Below, one piece after another: positions 8,847-16,707 of a stretch of DNA of 32,297 nt (its first letter is position 1; each line of letters opens with the position of its first letter). The DNA comes from Lachnospiraceae bacterium UBA3401 (GTDB lineage: Bacteria; Bacillota; Clostridia; Lachnospirales; Lachnospiraceae). A model generated the notes under the pieces. That model did no database searches and was not told the DNA's origin. It saw only the letters and a list, made by a program, of their open reading frames with translations. The DNA is taken from contig DEPD01000024.1 of assembly GCA_002358575.1 (NCBI GenBank), positions 77,639 to 109,935 of the forward strand, written 5' to 3'. Made by a program: the position numbers and the translations under genes.

Positions 8847-9233
8847 TTATTTGTCTGATGCCATCTTAATCCCTACAATTCTGATATTTACGTCAGAGAC
8901 ATTAAATCCAGTCATTGTCTCAATTGCATTCTTTACCTTTTCCTGCACTTTATTGCAGGTTGTTGGAATATTAAAACCATACTCCAGAGTCACTGCAAGT
9001 TCCACAGATACATTGCCGTCCAAAATATCAACTTTGACTCCTTTGGTCTGCTTCTTCATACCAACCTTGCCCATCAGCTCATTTGTGATGTTGCCAGCCA
9101 TAGCGCCCACACCTTCCACCTCTGTGGCAGCAAGCCCTGCAATCATAGCAACAACATCATTGGCTATTTTTACGGTGCCAAACTCTTCATTCACTGCGTA
9201 TCCGTTTTTATCTGTCTTTGTTTCTTTTTCCAT
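8847..9233 (-). CDS. Asp23/Gls24 family envelope stress protein
   Basis: Proteins of the Asp23/Gls24 family are small, abundant and often membrane-associated; they are linked to envelope or alkaline stress. The chosen start is the ATG at 9233 (MEKETKTDKNGY), because AGGAGGG sits just upstream. An in-frame ATG at 9287 lacks such a site and would lie within the likely leader. The 128 residues contain the family blocks GTVKIANDVVAMIAGLAATEVEGV (split here by position, about 15-38) and AVTLEYGFNIP. It heads the housekeeping operon through nusB. Confidence 0.9.
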   Translation of the reverse strand: MEKETKTDKNGYAVNEEFGTVKIANDVVAMIAGLAATEVEGVGAMAGNITNELMGKVGMKKQTKGVKVDILDGNVSVELAVTLEYGFNIPTTCNKVQEKVKNAIETMTGFNVSDVNIRIVGIKMASDK

Positions 9234-9301
9234 GGTTTTACCCTCCTGTATCCATTTCTTACGGACTCCTGCAATCCCCTGCAGCAAGCAATTTTTATTA
9301 C

Positions 9302-9330
9302 ATTATATCAAAATACCTTGGCTTTGCAAA
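9302..9330 (-). promoter_or_regulatory. Sigma-A-type promoter for asp23-nusB block
   Basis: On the minus strand, TATAAT (9302-9307) follows TTTGCA (9325-9330) with a 17-base spacer. Transcription would start near 9295 and give a leader of about 60 bases before the asp23 ATG. The -10 is perfect and the -35 matches 4 of 6 positions. Confidence 0.6.
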
Positions 9331-9414
9331 GCAAAAATTCGTGATATACTACATATCTTTTCCCAAAATTTACTATTTCATACAGAAAGAAGGCACTATG
9401 ACATTCCTACAATT

Positions 9415-10638
9415 TTATATATCCCAAAAACTAATTGTCCGCTGTGTTTCATTAAAGGTATATGCAATGCTTGCCCCACGCTTGTCTATAAAATCAAAAA
9501 TTTTCTGTTCTGTAATCAGATTCTGAATCAAAGATGCATAGGTCTCATCTCTGTCACACTTGAGGGTTACACTGCTCGCCGATTTTACTGTGTCGCTGTC
9601 AAAGACAAGCGCAAGCTTTGCCTCATCATAACTGTCAAAGTACAATCCTTCCCGCACAAAATAGTTATCTGCGAGTGCACTGCAAACAGGGAGTGGAACC
9701 ACTTTTTCTATCGAGTGTGTCCTTGTAATCTCGTCTGTTGTCACCAGAAAATAATCATAGTTAATTGATGGGACATACGCCTGCGATGTGCTGTCTGTCC
9801 CGCTTGAAGTGTAGGAGGCATCTCCCCAAGTAGGGTCGAGATAATAATAATTGCCATTCACCCGCACCAAATTCCAGCCATGCCGCTCACCGTTCGTAAA
9901 CCCTGTCACCAGCAGACATTGAATGCCTGCTTGCTGCAACATATACTGCATTGCCTTTGCATAGCCCTGACACACAGATTTTCCCTGCAAGAATACAGAA
10001 CATATATTCTGATTATTTTCCACTGTCTTGTCATACTCTGTATTGTTAATCAGCCATTCATACAAATATTTGACAGTGTTGTATTCGTCCTCATTTAACG
10101 GAATTTGTGCGAAGCAATCTCTCAACCGCTGCACAATCGAAAGTTGTGCTTGCCCTATCTCATCCGCTGTCATAGAATATGTGCCGCTGAATGTTATCTC
10201 TGTAACAGCAGTGTCTATCATATATTCTGTAAATTGATATCCCTCCACATAAAACAGTTCTGGATGATCATTCATCACGCAGGCAAAGACAACATCCAGC
10301 ATAGACTTGTCCACAGTCGATAGATGCACTCCGCTTTCGATACCAGTAAGCGCATCCAACATTTCAAGATAAATCTGCTGCTTCTCTTTGTCAAGACAAT
10401 GATAAGCATAATATAGTTCCGACACTTCCCGCAATTCCTGTGGTTCCTCTGTCTCTGTCTGTGTTGTCTCCTCTGTTGTTTGTACTTCATCCGGCTGTTC
10501 CGGCTCATACGTGCGTGTCTCCTCTGTTTCTTTTTTCTCTTGAATTGTACGCTCTTGGTTTTCCTGCACTGTACAGCCCTGTACCAGCAGCATTATACAA
10601 CTGGTCAGCACTGCCCACAACACTGTCTTCGTTTTCAT
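9415..10638 (-). CDS. Transglutaminase-like lipoprotein
   Basis: The 407-residue product begins with a lipoprotein signal (MKTKTV, then a hydrophobic run and lipobox LVQGC with the lipidated Cys at 22). A Glu/Thr-rich linker to about residue 70 suggests it is tethered outside the membrane. The C-terminal half has the transglutaminase-like triad in context: GKSVCQGYAKAM (Cys223), NGERHGWNLV (His253) and YYYLDPTWGD (Asp268). Such domains act as proteases or cross-linkers, and many are uncharacterised, so the substrate is unknown. The gene lies between prfC and asp23 on the same strand. The 169-base gap to prfC holds a repeat element, so it may have its own promoter. Confidence 0.82.
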   Translation of the reverse strand: MKTKTVLWAVLTSCIMLLVQGCTVQENQERTIQEKKETEETRTYEPEQPDEVQTTEETTQTETEEPQELREVSELYYAYHCLDKEKQQIYLEMLDALTGIESGVHLSTVDKSMLDVVFACVMNDHPELFYVEGYQFTEYMIDTAVTEITFSGTYSMTADEIGQAQLSIVQRLRDCFAQIPLNEDEYNTVKYLYEWLINNTEYDKTVENNQNICSVFLQGKSVCQGYAKAMQYMLQQAGIQCLLVTGFTNGERHGWNLVRVNGNYYYLDPTWGDASYTSSGTDSTSQAYVPSINYDYFLVTTDEITRTHSIEKVVPLPVCSALADNYFVREGLYFDSYDEAKLALVFDSDTVKSASSVTLKCDRDETYASLIQNLITEQKIFDFIDKRGASIAYTFNETQRTISFWDI

Positions 10639-10659
10639 TCATCAATGCCCCATCTTTTA

Positions 10660-10798
10660 GTTACCGTTCACACCCAATATTTTTTGAAAAAATTAAGTCC
10701 TTCCAAGTGTGAACTGCAACATTTTTGCACACAAAATGCTAAAACACAAGCATTTTGGCGCATGATTCTCACTACTTTTGCAACATCTCAACAGTAAC
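10660..10798 (-). repeat. Structured repeat with short inverted ends, copy A
   Basis: The element is bounded by GTTACCGTT (10660-10668) and AACAGTAAC (10790-10798). These pair fully in minus-strand RNA, using one U-G. Inside are GTTCACAC/GTGTGAAC (10666-10673 and 10708-10715), TGCAA/TTGCA, and a 9-base-pair hairpin (10732-10740 with 10749-10757, 8-base loop). The segment 10708-10760 is related to 29219-29262. It fills the gap between prfC and the lipoprotein gene and has no T-run, so it is not an obvious terminator. Confidence 0.55.
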
Positions 10799-10807
10799 AT
10801 CTTTTTG

Positions 10808-12403
10808 TTAATTTCTGCCAAACTCTGAAAGCATCAGCCCTTTGTTTCTGTCAATCGTCATGCCGATACTCCACTGATTAATAAACAAAAGAAGCGGATT
10901 TCCTTTTAAATCCTGAATCTTCTTCATATCTGATGTGCCAGAAAGCTTGTTTAAATCCACCTCGTCCTTATTTTCTATCCAACGGATGTACTCATATGGA
11001 AGCGGTTCAAGTTTGATATCTACATTATACTCATTCTCCAAACGATATTTGAGCACATCAAATTGCAGAACGCCCACTACCCCTACAATAATTTCCTCCA
11101 TACCAGTATTAAATTCCTGAAATATCTGAATCGCGCCTTCTTGTGCAATCTGATTAACCCCTTTGATAAACTGTTTTCTCTTCATGGTGTCTATCTGCCG
11201 AACCCGCGCAAAATGCTCTGGCGCAAAAGTTGGTATCCCTTCATAACAGATATCATTTTTCGGCGCGCAGACCGTATCCCCTATGGAAAAAATGCCTGGA
11301 TCAAACACACCGATAATATCTCCTGCATAAGCCTCGCTTAAAATCTTACGCTCATCAGCCATAATCTGCTGTGGCTGAGAAAGCCGCATCACTTTACCGC
11401 CTTGGACATGCTTCACCTCTGCGCCTGCATCAAATCTGCCGGAGCAGATGCGCATAAATGCCACTCTGTCGCGGTGTGCCTTGTTCATATTTGCCTGTAT
11501 CTTGAAAACAAATGCAGAAAAATCATTCTCAGCAGGGTCAACTGTCTCTCCTTGTGATATTCTTGGAAGCGGTGGTGTTGCCATTTTCAGAAAATTCTGT
11601 AAAAATACTTCCACGCCAAAGTTAGTAAGCGCAGAACCAAAAAATACAGGTGTCAGCTTTCCGCTGCGCACTTCCTCCAAGTCAAATTCTGCGCTCGCGC
11701 CATCAAGTAGTTCAATTTCATCGCGAAGCGTAGCGAGCGCTTCCTCTCCAATCTTCTCGAGCAGCAATGCTTCATTATCCATTGGAATGACTGTCGTCTC
11801 CCCCTCCTTGGTGCCCTTCTGGGTATCGGAATAGGTTAGCACATGATTTCCATGTCTGTCGTAAACTCCCTTAAACCGCTTTCCAGAGCCAATTGGCCAG
11901 TTTACAGGACAAGTAGCAATGCCAAGTTCCTTCTCAATCTCATCTAGTAACTCAAAAGTGTCATTTGCGTCTCTATCCATTTTATTGATAAACGTAAAAA
12001 TCGGTATGCCTCTCATACCGCACACCTTAAATAATTTTCTTGTCTGTGCCTCAACACCTTTCGATGCATCAATCACCATAACCGCCGAGTCCGCCGCCAT
12101 AAGCGTTCTGTAAGTATCCTCAGAAAAGTCCTGATGTCCTGGCGTGTCAAGAATATTGATGCAGTAACCATCATAGTTAAACTGCAGAACGGAGGAAGTA
12201 ACCGAGATACCTCTCTCCTTTTCAATCTCCATCCAATCCGACACCGCATGTCTGGCAGTAGCCTTGCCTTTGACACTTCCTGCGAGATTGATGGCACCTC
12301 CATACAGCAAAAACTTCTCAGTCAGGGTTGTCTTGCCAGCATCAGGGTGTGATATGATGGCAAAAGTCCTTCTCTTATTGATTTCCTCTGCAATATTACT
12401 CAC
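10808..12403 (-). CDS. prfC: Peptide chain release factor 3
   Basis: RF3 is a ribosome-stimulated GTPase that recycles RF1 and RF2 after termination. The 531 residues match the usual length. G1 is ISHPDAGKTTLTEK (about residues 17-30), G2 lies in KERGISVTSSV, G3 is DTPGHQDFSEDTYR (86-99), and G4 is NKMDRDA. The C-terminal domain has the RF3-type sequence PLLLFINQWS near the end. The start is a GTG at 12403, placed 8 bases after GGAGG. It is not normally part of a spoIIIA-asp23 cluster; see findings. Confidence 0.96.
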   Translation of the reverse strand: MSNIAEEINKRRTFAIISHPDAGKTTLTEKFLLYGGAINLAGSVKGKATARHAVSDWMEIEKERGISVTSSVLQFNYDGYCINILDTPGHQDFSEDTYRTLMAADSAVMVIDASKGVEAQTRKLFKVCGMRGIPIFTFINKMDRDANDTFELLDEIEKELGIATCPVNWPIGSGKRFKGVYDRHGNHVLTYSDTQKGTKEGETTVIPMDNEALLLEKIGEEALATLRDEIELLDGASAEFDLEEVRSGKLTPVFFGSALTNFGVEVFLQNFLKMATPPLPRISQGETVDPAENDFSAFVFKIQANMNKAHRDRVAFMRICSGRFDAGAEVKHVQGGKVMRLSQPQQIMADERKILSEAYAGDIIGVFDPGIFSIGDTVCAPKNDICYEGIPTFAPEHFARVRQIDTMKRKQFIKGVNQIAQEGAIQIFQEFNTGMEEIIVGVVGVLQFDVLKYRLENEYNVDIKLEPLPYEYIRWIENKDEVDLNKLSGTSDMKKIQDLKGNPLLLFINQWSIGMTIDRNKGLMLSEFGRN

Positions 12404-12443
12404 TGATCTATCCTCCGTCTATCCATAGCATTCTCATCTATCA

Positions 12444-12510
12444 AGGCGCAGCCTGCGGCGCTTATCCTGCCGCCACAGGCGGCTGCCCTGACATATTGCA
12501 TCTAAGTATA
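12444..12510 (-). promoter_or_regulatory. GC-rich hairpin leader and weak promoter of prfC
   Basis: The gap between spoIIIAH and prfC holds a possible -10 TATACT (12505-12510, minus strand) with no good -35. Two GC-rich hairpins lie downstream: a perfect 6-base-pair stem GCCGCC/GGCGGC with a 3-base loop (12469-12483), and AGGCGC/GCGCTT with one G-T pair (12444-12463). They would sit in the prfC leader about 40 bases before the GTG. No T-run follows, so they do not look like an intrinsic terminator of the spoIIIA operon. Confidence 0.4.
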
Positions 12511-12551
12511 TCACATTTATCCAATTAATTCCACATCTTATTTTTTCGTTT

Positions 12552-13370
12552 TTATTCTGTTCCAGAAACTGTAATAATAATATTTTCTGCGGAGATATTG
12601 GTCTTGCGCTGTACAATATCTATAATCTGAGCAGTCTGTGCCTCGGTGAGGTCTGCTGCCCCCACCATGACATCTGCGGAATCACCACTGATGCTTACCA
12701 CAGTCTGGGTAAATCCTTTCGCTTCTAGGAGCATCTGCGCATCAGATTCTTTCTGCGCAGTCTCTGTGAGTGTAATCATACTGCTCACAGCATCTTTTTT
12801 TGCCTCCTCCGTCAAATCTGCATTTTGAATAATCTCCATCAATGATTCCTTATTCTGTGCCCTCGTCTGTTCTTTTAAAAGTTTTGCGCCCGCAAGTGTG
12901 GACACACCAGAAGCACTGGTAAATATCGCTTCTCCCGGCACTTCCTGCTCAATAACCGTCGCGCCAGATTCATCTGTGTTGGAGGCAAGTGTTCCGTCTG
13001 CTGCCTCGTCAGTTGGCTGAAGTTCTGTTGAAGCCGTAGTCAATGCGCTGTTTGCTGAGGTATCCATGTCACTGTTAAGATAATTTTCTGTGATTGTCAC
13101 ATCATCTGTATCAAGACTTGGAATATCCTGACCAGTTCCTGCCGCAGACGCATAGTCTATTATTGTTCCGTCAGTATCTTCCCTAAGCGATATGGCATAC
13201 ATATCTTCATCAGAGATCTCATACGTAAGTTCACTACTGCTTCCGTCCACAGAGATAAAATCCTCTTCTCCAATCTTGGTGCCGGCAAAGTTGAGATAAC
13301 CTGCTACCGCAATCATCACTGCCAATGCCGTAATCATAATCTGGTTTTTTCTTAATATTTTTTTCACCAA
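12552..13370 (-). CDS. spoIIIAH: Stage III sporulation protein AH
   Basis: SpoIIIAH is the mother-cell membrane protein whose extracellular domain forms a ring and binds forespore SpoIIQ, building the engulfment channel. The 272-residue product has an N-terminal membrane anchor (about residues 12-30). A long acidic Ser/Thr/Asp-rich linker follows (about 36-145), then the C-terminal ring-building domain, ending FTQTVVSISGDSADVMV. It is longer than the roughly 218-residue Bacillus subtilis protein, mainly through the linker. The start is ambiguous between TTG at 13370 and GTG at 13367; both follow AAGGA. It is the last gene of the operon. Confidence 0.9.
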   Translation of the reverse strand: MVKKILRKNQIMITALAVMIAVAGYLNFAGTKIGEEDFISVDGSSSELTYEISDEDMYAISLREDTDGTIIDYASAAGTGQDIPSLDTDDVTITENYLNSDMDTSANSALTTASTELQPTDEAADGTLASNTDESGATVIEQEVPGEAIFTSASGVSTLAGAKLLKEQTRAQNKESLMEIIQNADLTEEAKKDAVSSMITLTETAQKESDAQMLLEAKGFTQTVVSISGDSADVMVGAADLTEAQTAQIIDIVQRKTNISAENIIITVSGTE

Positions 13371-13453
13371 ACCATATCCTTCCTATTGCTTCTCTTTGCT
13401 ACTTCTATCTTATTCAAAGTATGCTTTACTTAGACTTATTATTTTGTGTTTTT

Positions 13454-14083
13454 TCAATTCTGCGCTGTCTGCCCCATTCTTAACACCTCAACTTTGTTTG
13501 CCTCCACGCCATATAGTGCCATCACAAGCTTTACAATCTGCAGTCGAACCGCCTCATTGGAAGCTCCCTCCGCCGAAATTACCACACCGTCAATCTGCGG
13601 GCTCTTAGTCTGTGCTATAAAAGGTACTTGATCGCCATTCCCATTTACAGTATATACTGTTGACTCATCTTTTCTTACCTCACTGTTTTCGCCATTGATT
13701 GTATTTGATGTGGGGATATCCTTCTCCACAACATATTCTGGCGACTCTTTGATATAGATTAGTACTTTCACTGTTCCAACGCCTGCCACGCTGGACAAAA
13801 ATTCTTCAAGCTCCTGTTCAAGTCCTCTTTTATAATCCTCTATATAGGTCTCATTCTTCCCGTTTTTTAGATTGTTCTGTACATCTTCCTCACTGTTCGG
13901 AGACTCCACACTTTTCTGGCTTTTCTTTGCAGCAAAACTACTGTTGCTATCTCCCGTTGGCAACAGAATGACAAAAATCAATATCCCACTCAGAAAAATA
14001 ATCAACATCGTTTCCTTCGTTGGTCTTCCTCCGTTTCCGCCGTTAATTGCCAACCGAATCCTGTCCCGAACCCTCTCCAGCAT
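13454..14083 (-). CDS. spoIIIAG: Stage III sporulation protein AG
   Basis: SpoIIIAG is a mother-cell inner-ring component of the SpoIIIA-SpoIIQ channel. I chose the ATG at 14083 (MLERVRDRI), 8 bases after GGAGG; the GTG at 14092 overlaps that SD. The 209 residues have one membrane segment (about residues 24-42, MLIIFLSGILIFVILLP), a Ser/Asn-rich linker, and a ring-building domain with EFLSSVAGVGTVKVLIYI (about 91-108) and a C-terminal segment VVISAEGASNEAVRLQI. The start lies inside the spoIIIAF 3' end. An 83-base gap separates it from spoIIIAH. Confidence 0.93.
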   Translation of the reverse strand: MLERVRDRIRLAINGGNGGRPTKETMLIIFLSGILIFVILLPTGDSNSSFAAKKSQKSVESPNSEEDVQNNLKNGKNETYIEDYKRGLEQELEEFLSSVAGVGTVKVLIYIKESPEYVVEKDIPTSNTINGENSEVRKDESTVYTVNGNGDQVPFIAQTKSPQIDGVVISAEGASNEAVRLQIVKLVMALYGVEANKVEVLRMGQTAQN

Positions 14084-14429
14084 CCGATTCACCTCCGTTT
14101 CTGCTGTTATATTCCTGGTGCGCCCCGCCTATAATTTTTTCCTCCCACATCTGCTCATAGTATGCCTCTCCCTCATAAATCTGGTCTGCCTCTGTCATTC
14201 TCTTCCATTCCTGCTCCCAGCGCTCATACAATTTATCCGCCTGGGAAAAACTGTTTTCAACTTGCCCCACAAAAGAAAAAACCACATTAAAACAGATACA
14301 CATTGTCAGTAAATAGGAAAAAAGTTTTAGATATTTTTGATAACCACTACCTTCCGTCAACTGGATAAGACATTGAAAACAGATTACAGTATACACAAGC
14401 CTCCTAACCTCGACCGCCAGATTTTCCAT
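14043..14429 (-). CDS. spoIIIAF: Stage III sporulation protein AF (short form)
   Basis: SpoIIIAF is a membrane component of the forespore channel complex. The ATG at 14429 (MENLAVEV) is preferred because AGGGAG lies five bases upstream; the ATG at 14447 has no SD. The 128 residues contain two membrane segments (about residues 10-28 and 36-58), then a charged tail rich in Glu, Gly and aromatic residues. The B. subtilis protein is about 206 residues and has a C-terminal ring-building domain. Little of it is recognisable here. The 3' end overlaps spoIIIAG by 41 bases. Assignment rests on position and the N-terminal half. Confidence 0.82.
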   Translation of the reverse strand: MENLAVEVRRLVYTVICFQCLIQLTEGSGYQKYLKLFSYLLTMCICFNVVFSFVGQVENSFSQADKLYERWEQEWKRMTEADQIYEGEAYYEQMWEEKIIGGAHQEYNSRNGGESDAGEGSGQDSVGN

Positions 14430-14460
14430 ATGTTCTCCCTCTGTCATATATTAGTTCTAT

Positions 14461-15525
14461 CTAACTTGTTGCATTTGTCACAACGGCTATTGTAATAAAA
14501 AATAACGTTGTGACTGTTATTAATATCCGCAGCAACATAAATCCCGCCTCAGATATGTATTCAACACATTTCATCATCTGACGCTCTCCGCAAATGCTTC
14601 CCAGCGCACCGCTCACCTTAATAATAAAGAGAATCATAAAGGCTTTTAGAACAGGTGCTGCGATCATCAGCACAAGCACCACCAAAATCAGCACGCCAAG
14701 GCTGTTTTTTACTGCAATGGCTGAGGCGAGCGTCACACTCGATACGGACTCTACAAGGTCCCCAATTCCTGGAATGGCACCCGCAGTTTTTTGAATCACT
14801 GTATTGTTTGCCTTATCAATCACTGGTGTTATTATAATTTGAAGAATTCCGCTTCCTGACATAACTACAATCATCATTTTTAAAACCCATTGCAGCCCTT
14901 TTTTGATAATCTCCATCAATCCTTTAAATCGCTCTTCTCCCCAAATGCTCTCCACCACACCAAGCATCACATACCCCTCGACAACAGTCGTCAGTGAGGC
15001 CGCAATAATTCCTTCTATCAGACACAGAAAACCTAGTAGCAACTTATAAAAAATTAGCGCCGTCAGCCCAGAGCCCGCAGCGGCAATACAAATCATATAT
15101 GCCGGAATCATCACCTTCAAAAACTCAAGCATCCTAGTCATTGCCTCCTCAACAATGTCGAGCACCTCATGAAACGCGTTGATTAACACTACAAGCTGAC
15201 AGAGAATAAAAAAAGTTTTCGCCGCCTTTGCTGCGCCCTCATTTTTTAAAGCAGACATTAGGTTACTGACCAATGCAACCAGAATAAATAACACAAGCAC
15301 AGATATAAAAAGCCTTTTCCAGCCATCAAAAACACCCGTTACTGTCCCTGCGAGATAACGCCAGAATAATCCTGGGTCCAACGCCCAATTTCCCATCAAT
15401 ACATCTTTGATAAAACTCATGGAATCTGTATTTTTTCCTGGCAGCAGCTCCCGCAGCAATTTATCCAAAATGCTTAAATCTGGAAGGATATCTAATTCCT
15501 GCCAAAAGCCCATATCCTGACTCAT
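14461..15525 (-). CDS. spoIIIAE: Stage III sporulation protein AE
   Basis: SpoIIIAE is a polytopic membrane protein of the mother-cell channel complex. The 354 residues have a polar N-terminal region (LDILPDLSILDKLLRELLPG) and about seven hydrophobic segments. The conserved loop KTAGAIPGIGDLVESVSSVTLASAI lies around residues 245-269. The ATG at 15525 overlaps the spoIIIAD stop by four bases (ATGA), which implies coupling. Confidence 0.94.
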   Translation of the reverse strand: MSQDMGFWQELDILPDLSILDKLLRELLPGKNTDSMSFIKDVLMGNWALDPGLFWRYLAGTVTGVFDGWKRLFISVLVLFILVALVSNLMSALKNEGAAKAAKTFFILCQLVVLINAFHEVLDIVEEAMTRMLEFLKVMIPAYMICIAAAGSGLTALIFYKLLLGFLCLIEGIIAASLTTVVEGYVMLGVVESIWGEERFKGLMEIIKKGLQWVLKMMIVVMSGSGILQIIITPVIDKANNTVIQKTAGAIPGIGDLVESVSSVTLASAIAVKNSLGVLILVVLVLMIAAPVLKAFMILFIIKVSGALGSICGERQMMKCVEYISEAGFMLLRILITVTTLFFITIAVVTNATS

Positions 15526-15902
15526 CTCATCATTCCCTCAAGCATATCAATCATAATTCTAATAATAGGAAATCCGGCCACCATAATCGCAACTTTGCCA
15601 AACAACTCAATGTGGCTGCTGAGCGCTGAATATCCAGAGTCCTTGCACAAGTTGGAAGCAAAGTCACATACGTAAGTAATACCGATTATTTTTAGAAGAA
15701 GTGATATGTACGCAATATTTCCACCCAGTATTGACTCCCAATTTTCAAACTCCCCAATTGCGGTTTCCAACACTGTCAACACTCTAATTGCAATAAAAAA
15801 ACTCACAAGCATAATAATCAGCGTCGCAAATTCTGGTCTATCTTTTTTGATAACCAACGCCGCAAAAAGCCCTGCTATGGCAAGCACACAAATCTGAATC
15901 AT
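15522..15902 (-). CDS. spoIIIAD: Stage III sporulation protein AD
   Basis: SpoIIIAD is a small membrane protein of the channel complex. The chosen ATG at 15902 (MIQICVLAIAGLF) follows TGGAGG; the ATG at 15941 would overlap spoIIIAC and has no SD. The 126 residues form three to four hydrophobic segments, with LLKIIGITYVCDFASNLCKD near residues 69-88 and a terminal GFPIIRIMIDMLEGM. It overlaps spoIIIAE by four bases. Confidence 0.93.
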   Translation of the reverse strand: MIQICVLAIAGLFAALVIKKDRPEFATLIIMLVSFFIAIRVLTVLETAIGEFENWESILGGNIAYISLLLKIIGITYVCDFASNLCKDSGYSALSSHIELFGKVAIMVAGFPIIRIMIDMLEGMMR

Positions 15903-15930
15903 ATTATGGCCTCCATTATCAACACATTTC

Positions 15931-16137
15931 TTACAAAGCAAATAAATCCTGTATCATTTCAAAAAGTTGGTATATATATGGGACAATCCATGAAAGCACC
16001 AGCACCAGTCCGGCGAGACTAATAAGAAACGCGTGTTCTTCCCTGCCGCTATGCTTCAATACCTGTCCCAGTATCGTTATCAATATACCAACTGCTGCTA
16101 TCTTAAATATCAGACTGACTTCCATTTTCATCCCCAT
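15931..16137 (-). CDS. spoIIIAC: Stage III sporulation protein AC
   Basis: This is a two-helix membrane protein of 68 residues, the same length as the B. subtilis homologue. It contains VSLIFKIAAVGILITILGQ and LKHSGREEHAFLISLAGL, both typical of the family. The ATG at 16137 and the ATG at 16125 (MEVSLIF) are both possible; a GGGG lies six bases upstream of the latter. It follows spoIIIAB after a 57-base gap that holds a small inverted repeat (AACTGTT/AACAGTT). Confidence 0.93.
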   Translation of the reverse strand: MGMKMEVSLIFKIAAVGILITILGQVLKHSGREEHAFLISLAGLVLVLSWIVPYIYQLFEMIQDLFAL

Positions 16138-16194
16138 TTCACAACAATTCTGTCGCTTAGAAACTGTTCAGAAATTACGATTAACAGTTCTTTA

Positions 16195-16707
16195 CTATAA
16201 AAACAATATAATACACAGGATTCCCGTCAATGTGCTAAGCGCTTTGATTAACCGACTGTTCTCATTCTTTTTCTCTGTGAGCCTGTCTATCTCACTGTCT
16301 AGCTCCGTCCCAAATAATCCCAGCGCCTCCACTTGAATCTGTTCCCCCTCATATGCAAAGCAGTCTCCCATTTTTAATAAATAGTCCTTGCCTATCTGCA
16401 TAAAATCCCCTCTGTCCTGAATAGTTTCATTCCAAATAGCAATCAGCGATTTCCCGTTGCGCGCTTTCATTCTCTGAGAAACTTCTCTTAGAAACTGGTC
16501 ATATGGAGACTCTGCCTTTGTGGAAATCATGTCAAAAATTTCTTCCATTGGTCTATGCAAATAGGCAATCTCACCGGCAATATACAACAATATCTGTTTT
16601 TGCTGTTTTAGATGCCAGATCTGACTGCTCATCTCACCGCAAAGCGACCAGCCAAATCCAAGTGCTCCTGTCATCACGCAGGCACCTGCAATAAATTTCT
16701 GCCACAT
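16195..16707 (-). CDS. spoIIIAB: Stage III sporulation protein AB
   Basis: SpoIIIAB resembles type II secretion GspF-like proteins and is thought to help assemble the SpoIIIA complex. The 170 residues have an N-terminal membrane segment (about residues 4-24), a helical middle region with EIAYLHRPMEEIFDMIS (46-62), and a C-terminal membrane segment LSTLTGILCIILFL. The ATG at 16707 follows AGGGG and overlaps the spoIIIAA 3' end by 34 bases. Confidence 0.94.
   Translation of the reverse strand: MWQKFIAGACVMTGALGFGWSLCGEMSSQIWHLKQQKQILLYIAGEIAYLHRPMEEIFDMISTKAESPYDQFLREVSQRMKARNGKSLIAIWNETIQDRGDFMQIGKDYLLKMGDCFAYEGEQIQVEALGLFGTELDSEIDRLTEKKNENSRLIKALSTLTGILCIILFL

Noticed and set aside
12434..12616. 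60-codon frame between spoIIIAH and prfC
   Set aside because: It overlaps the end of spoIIIAH out of frame, runs through the GC hairpins and has no credible start.
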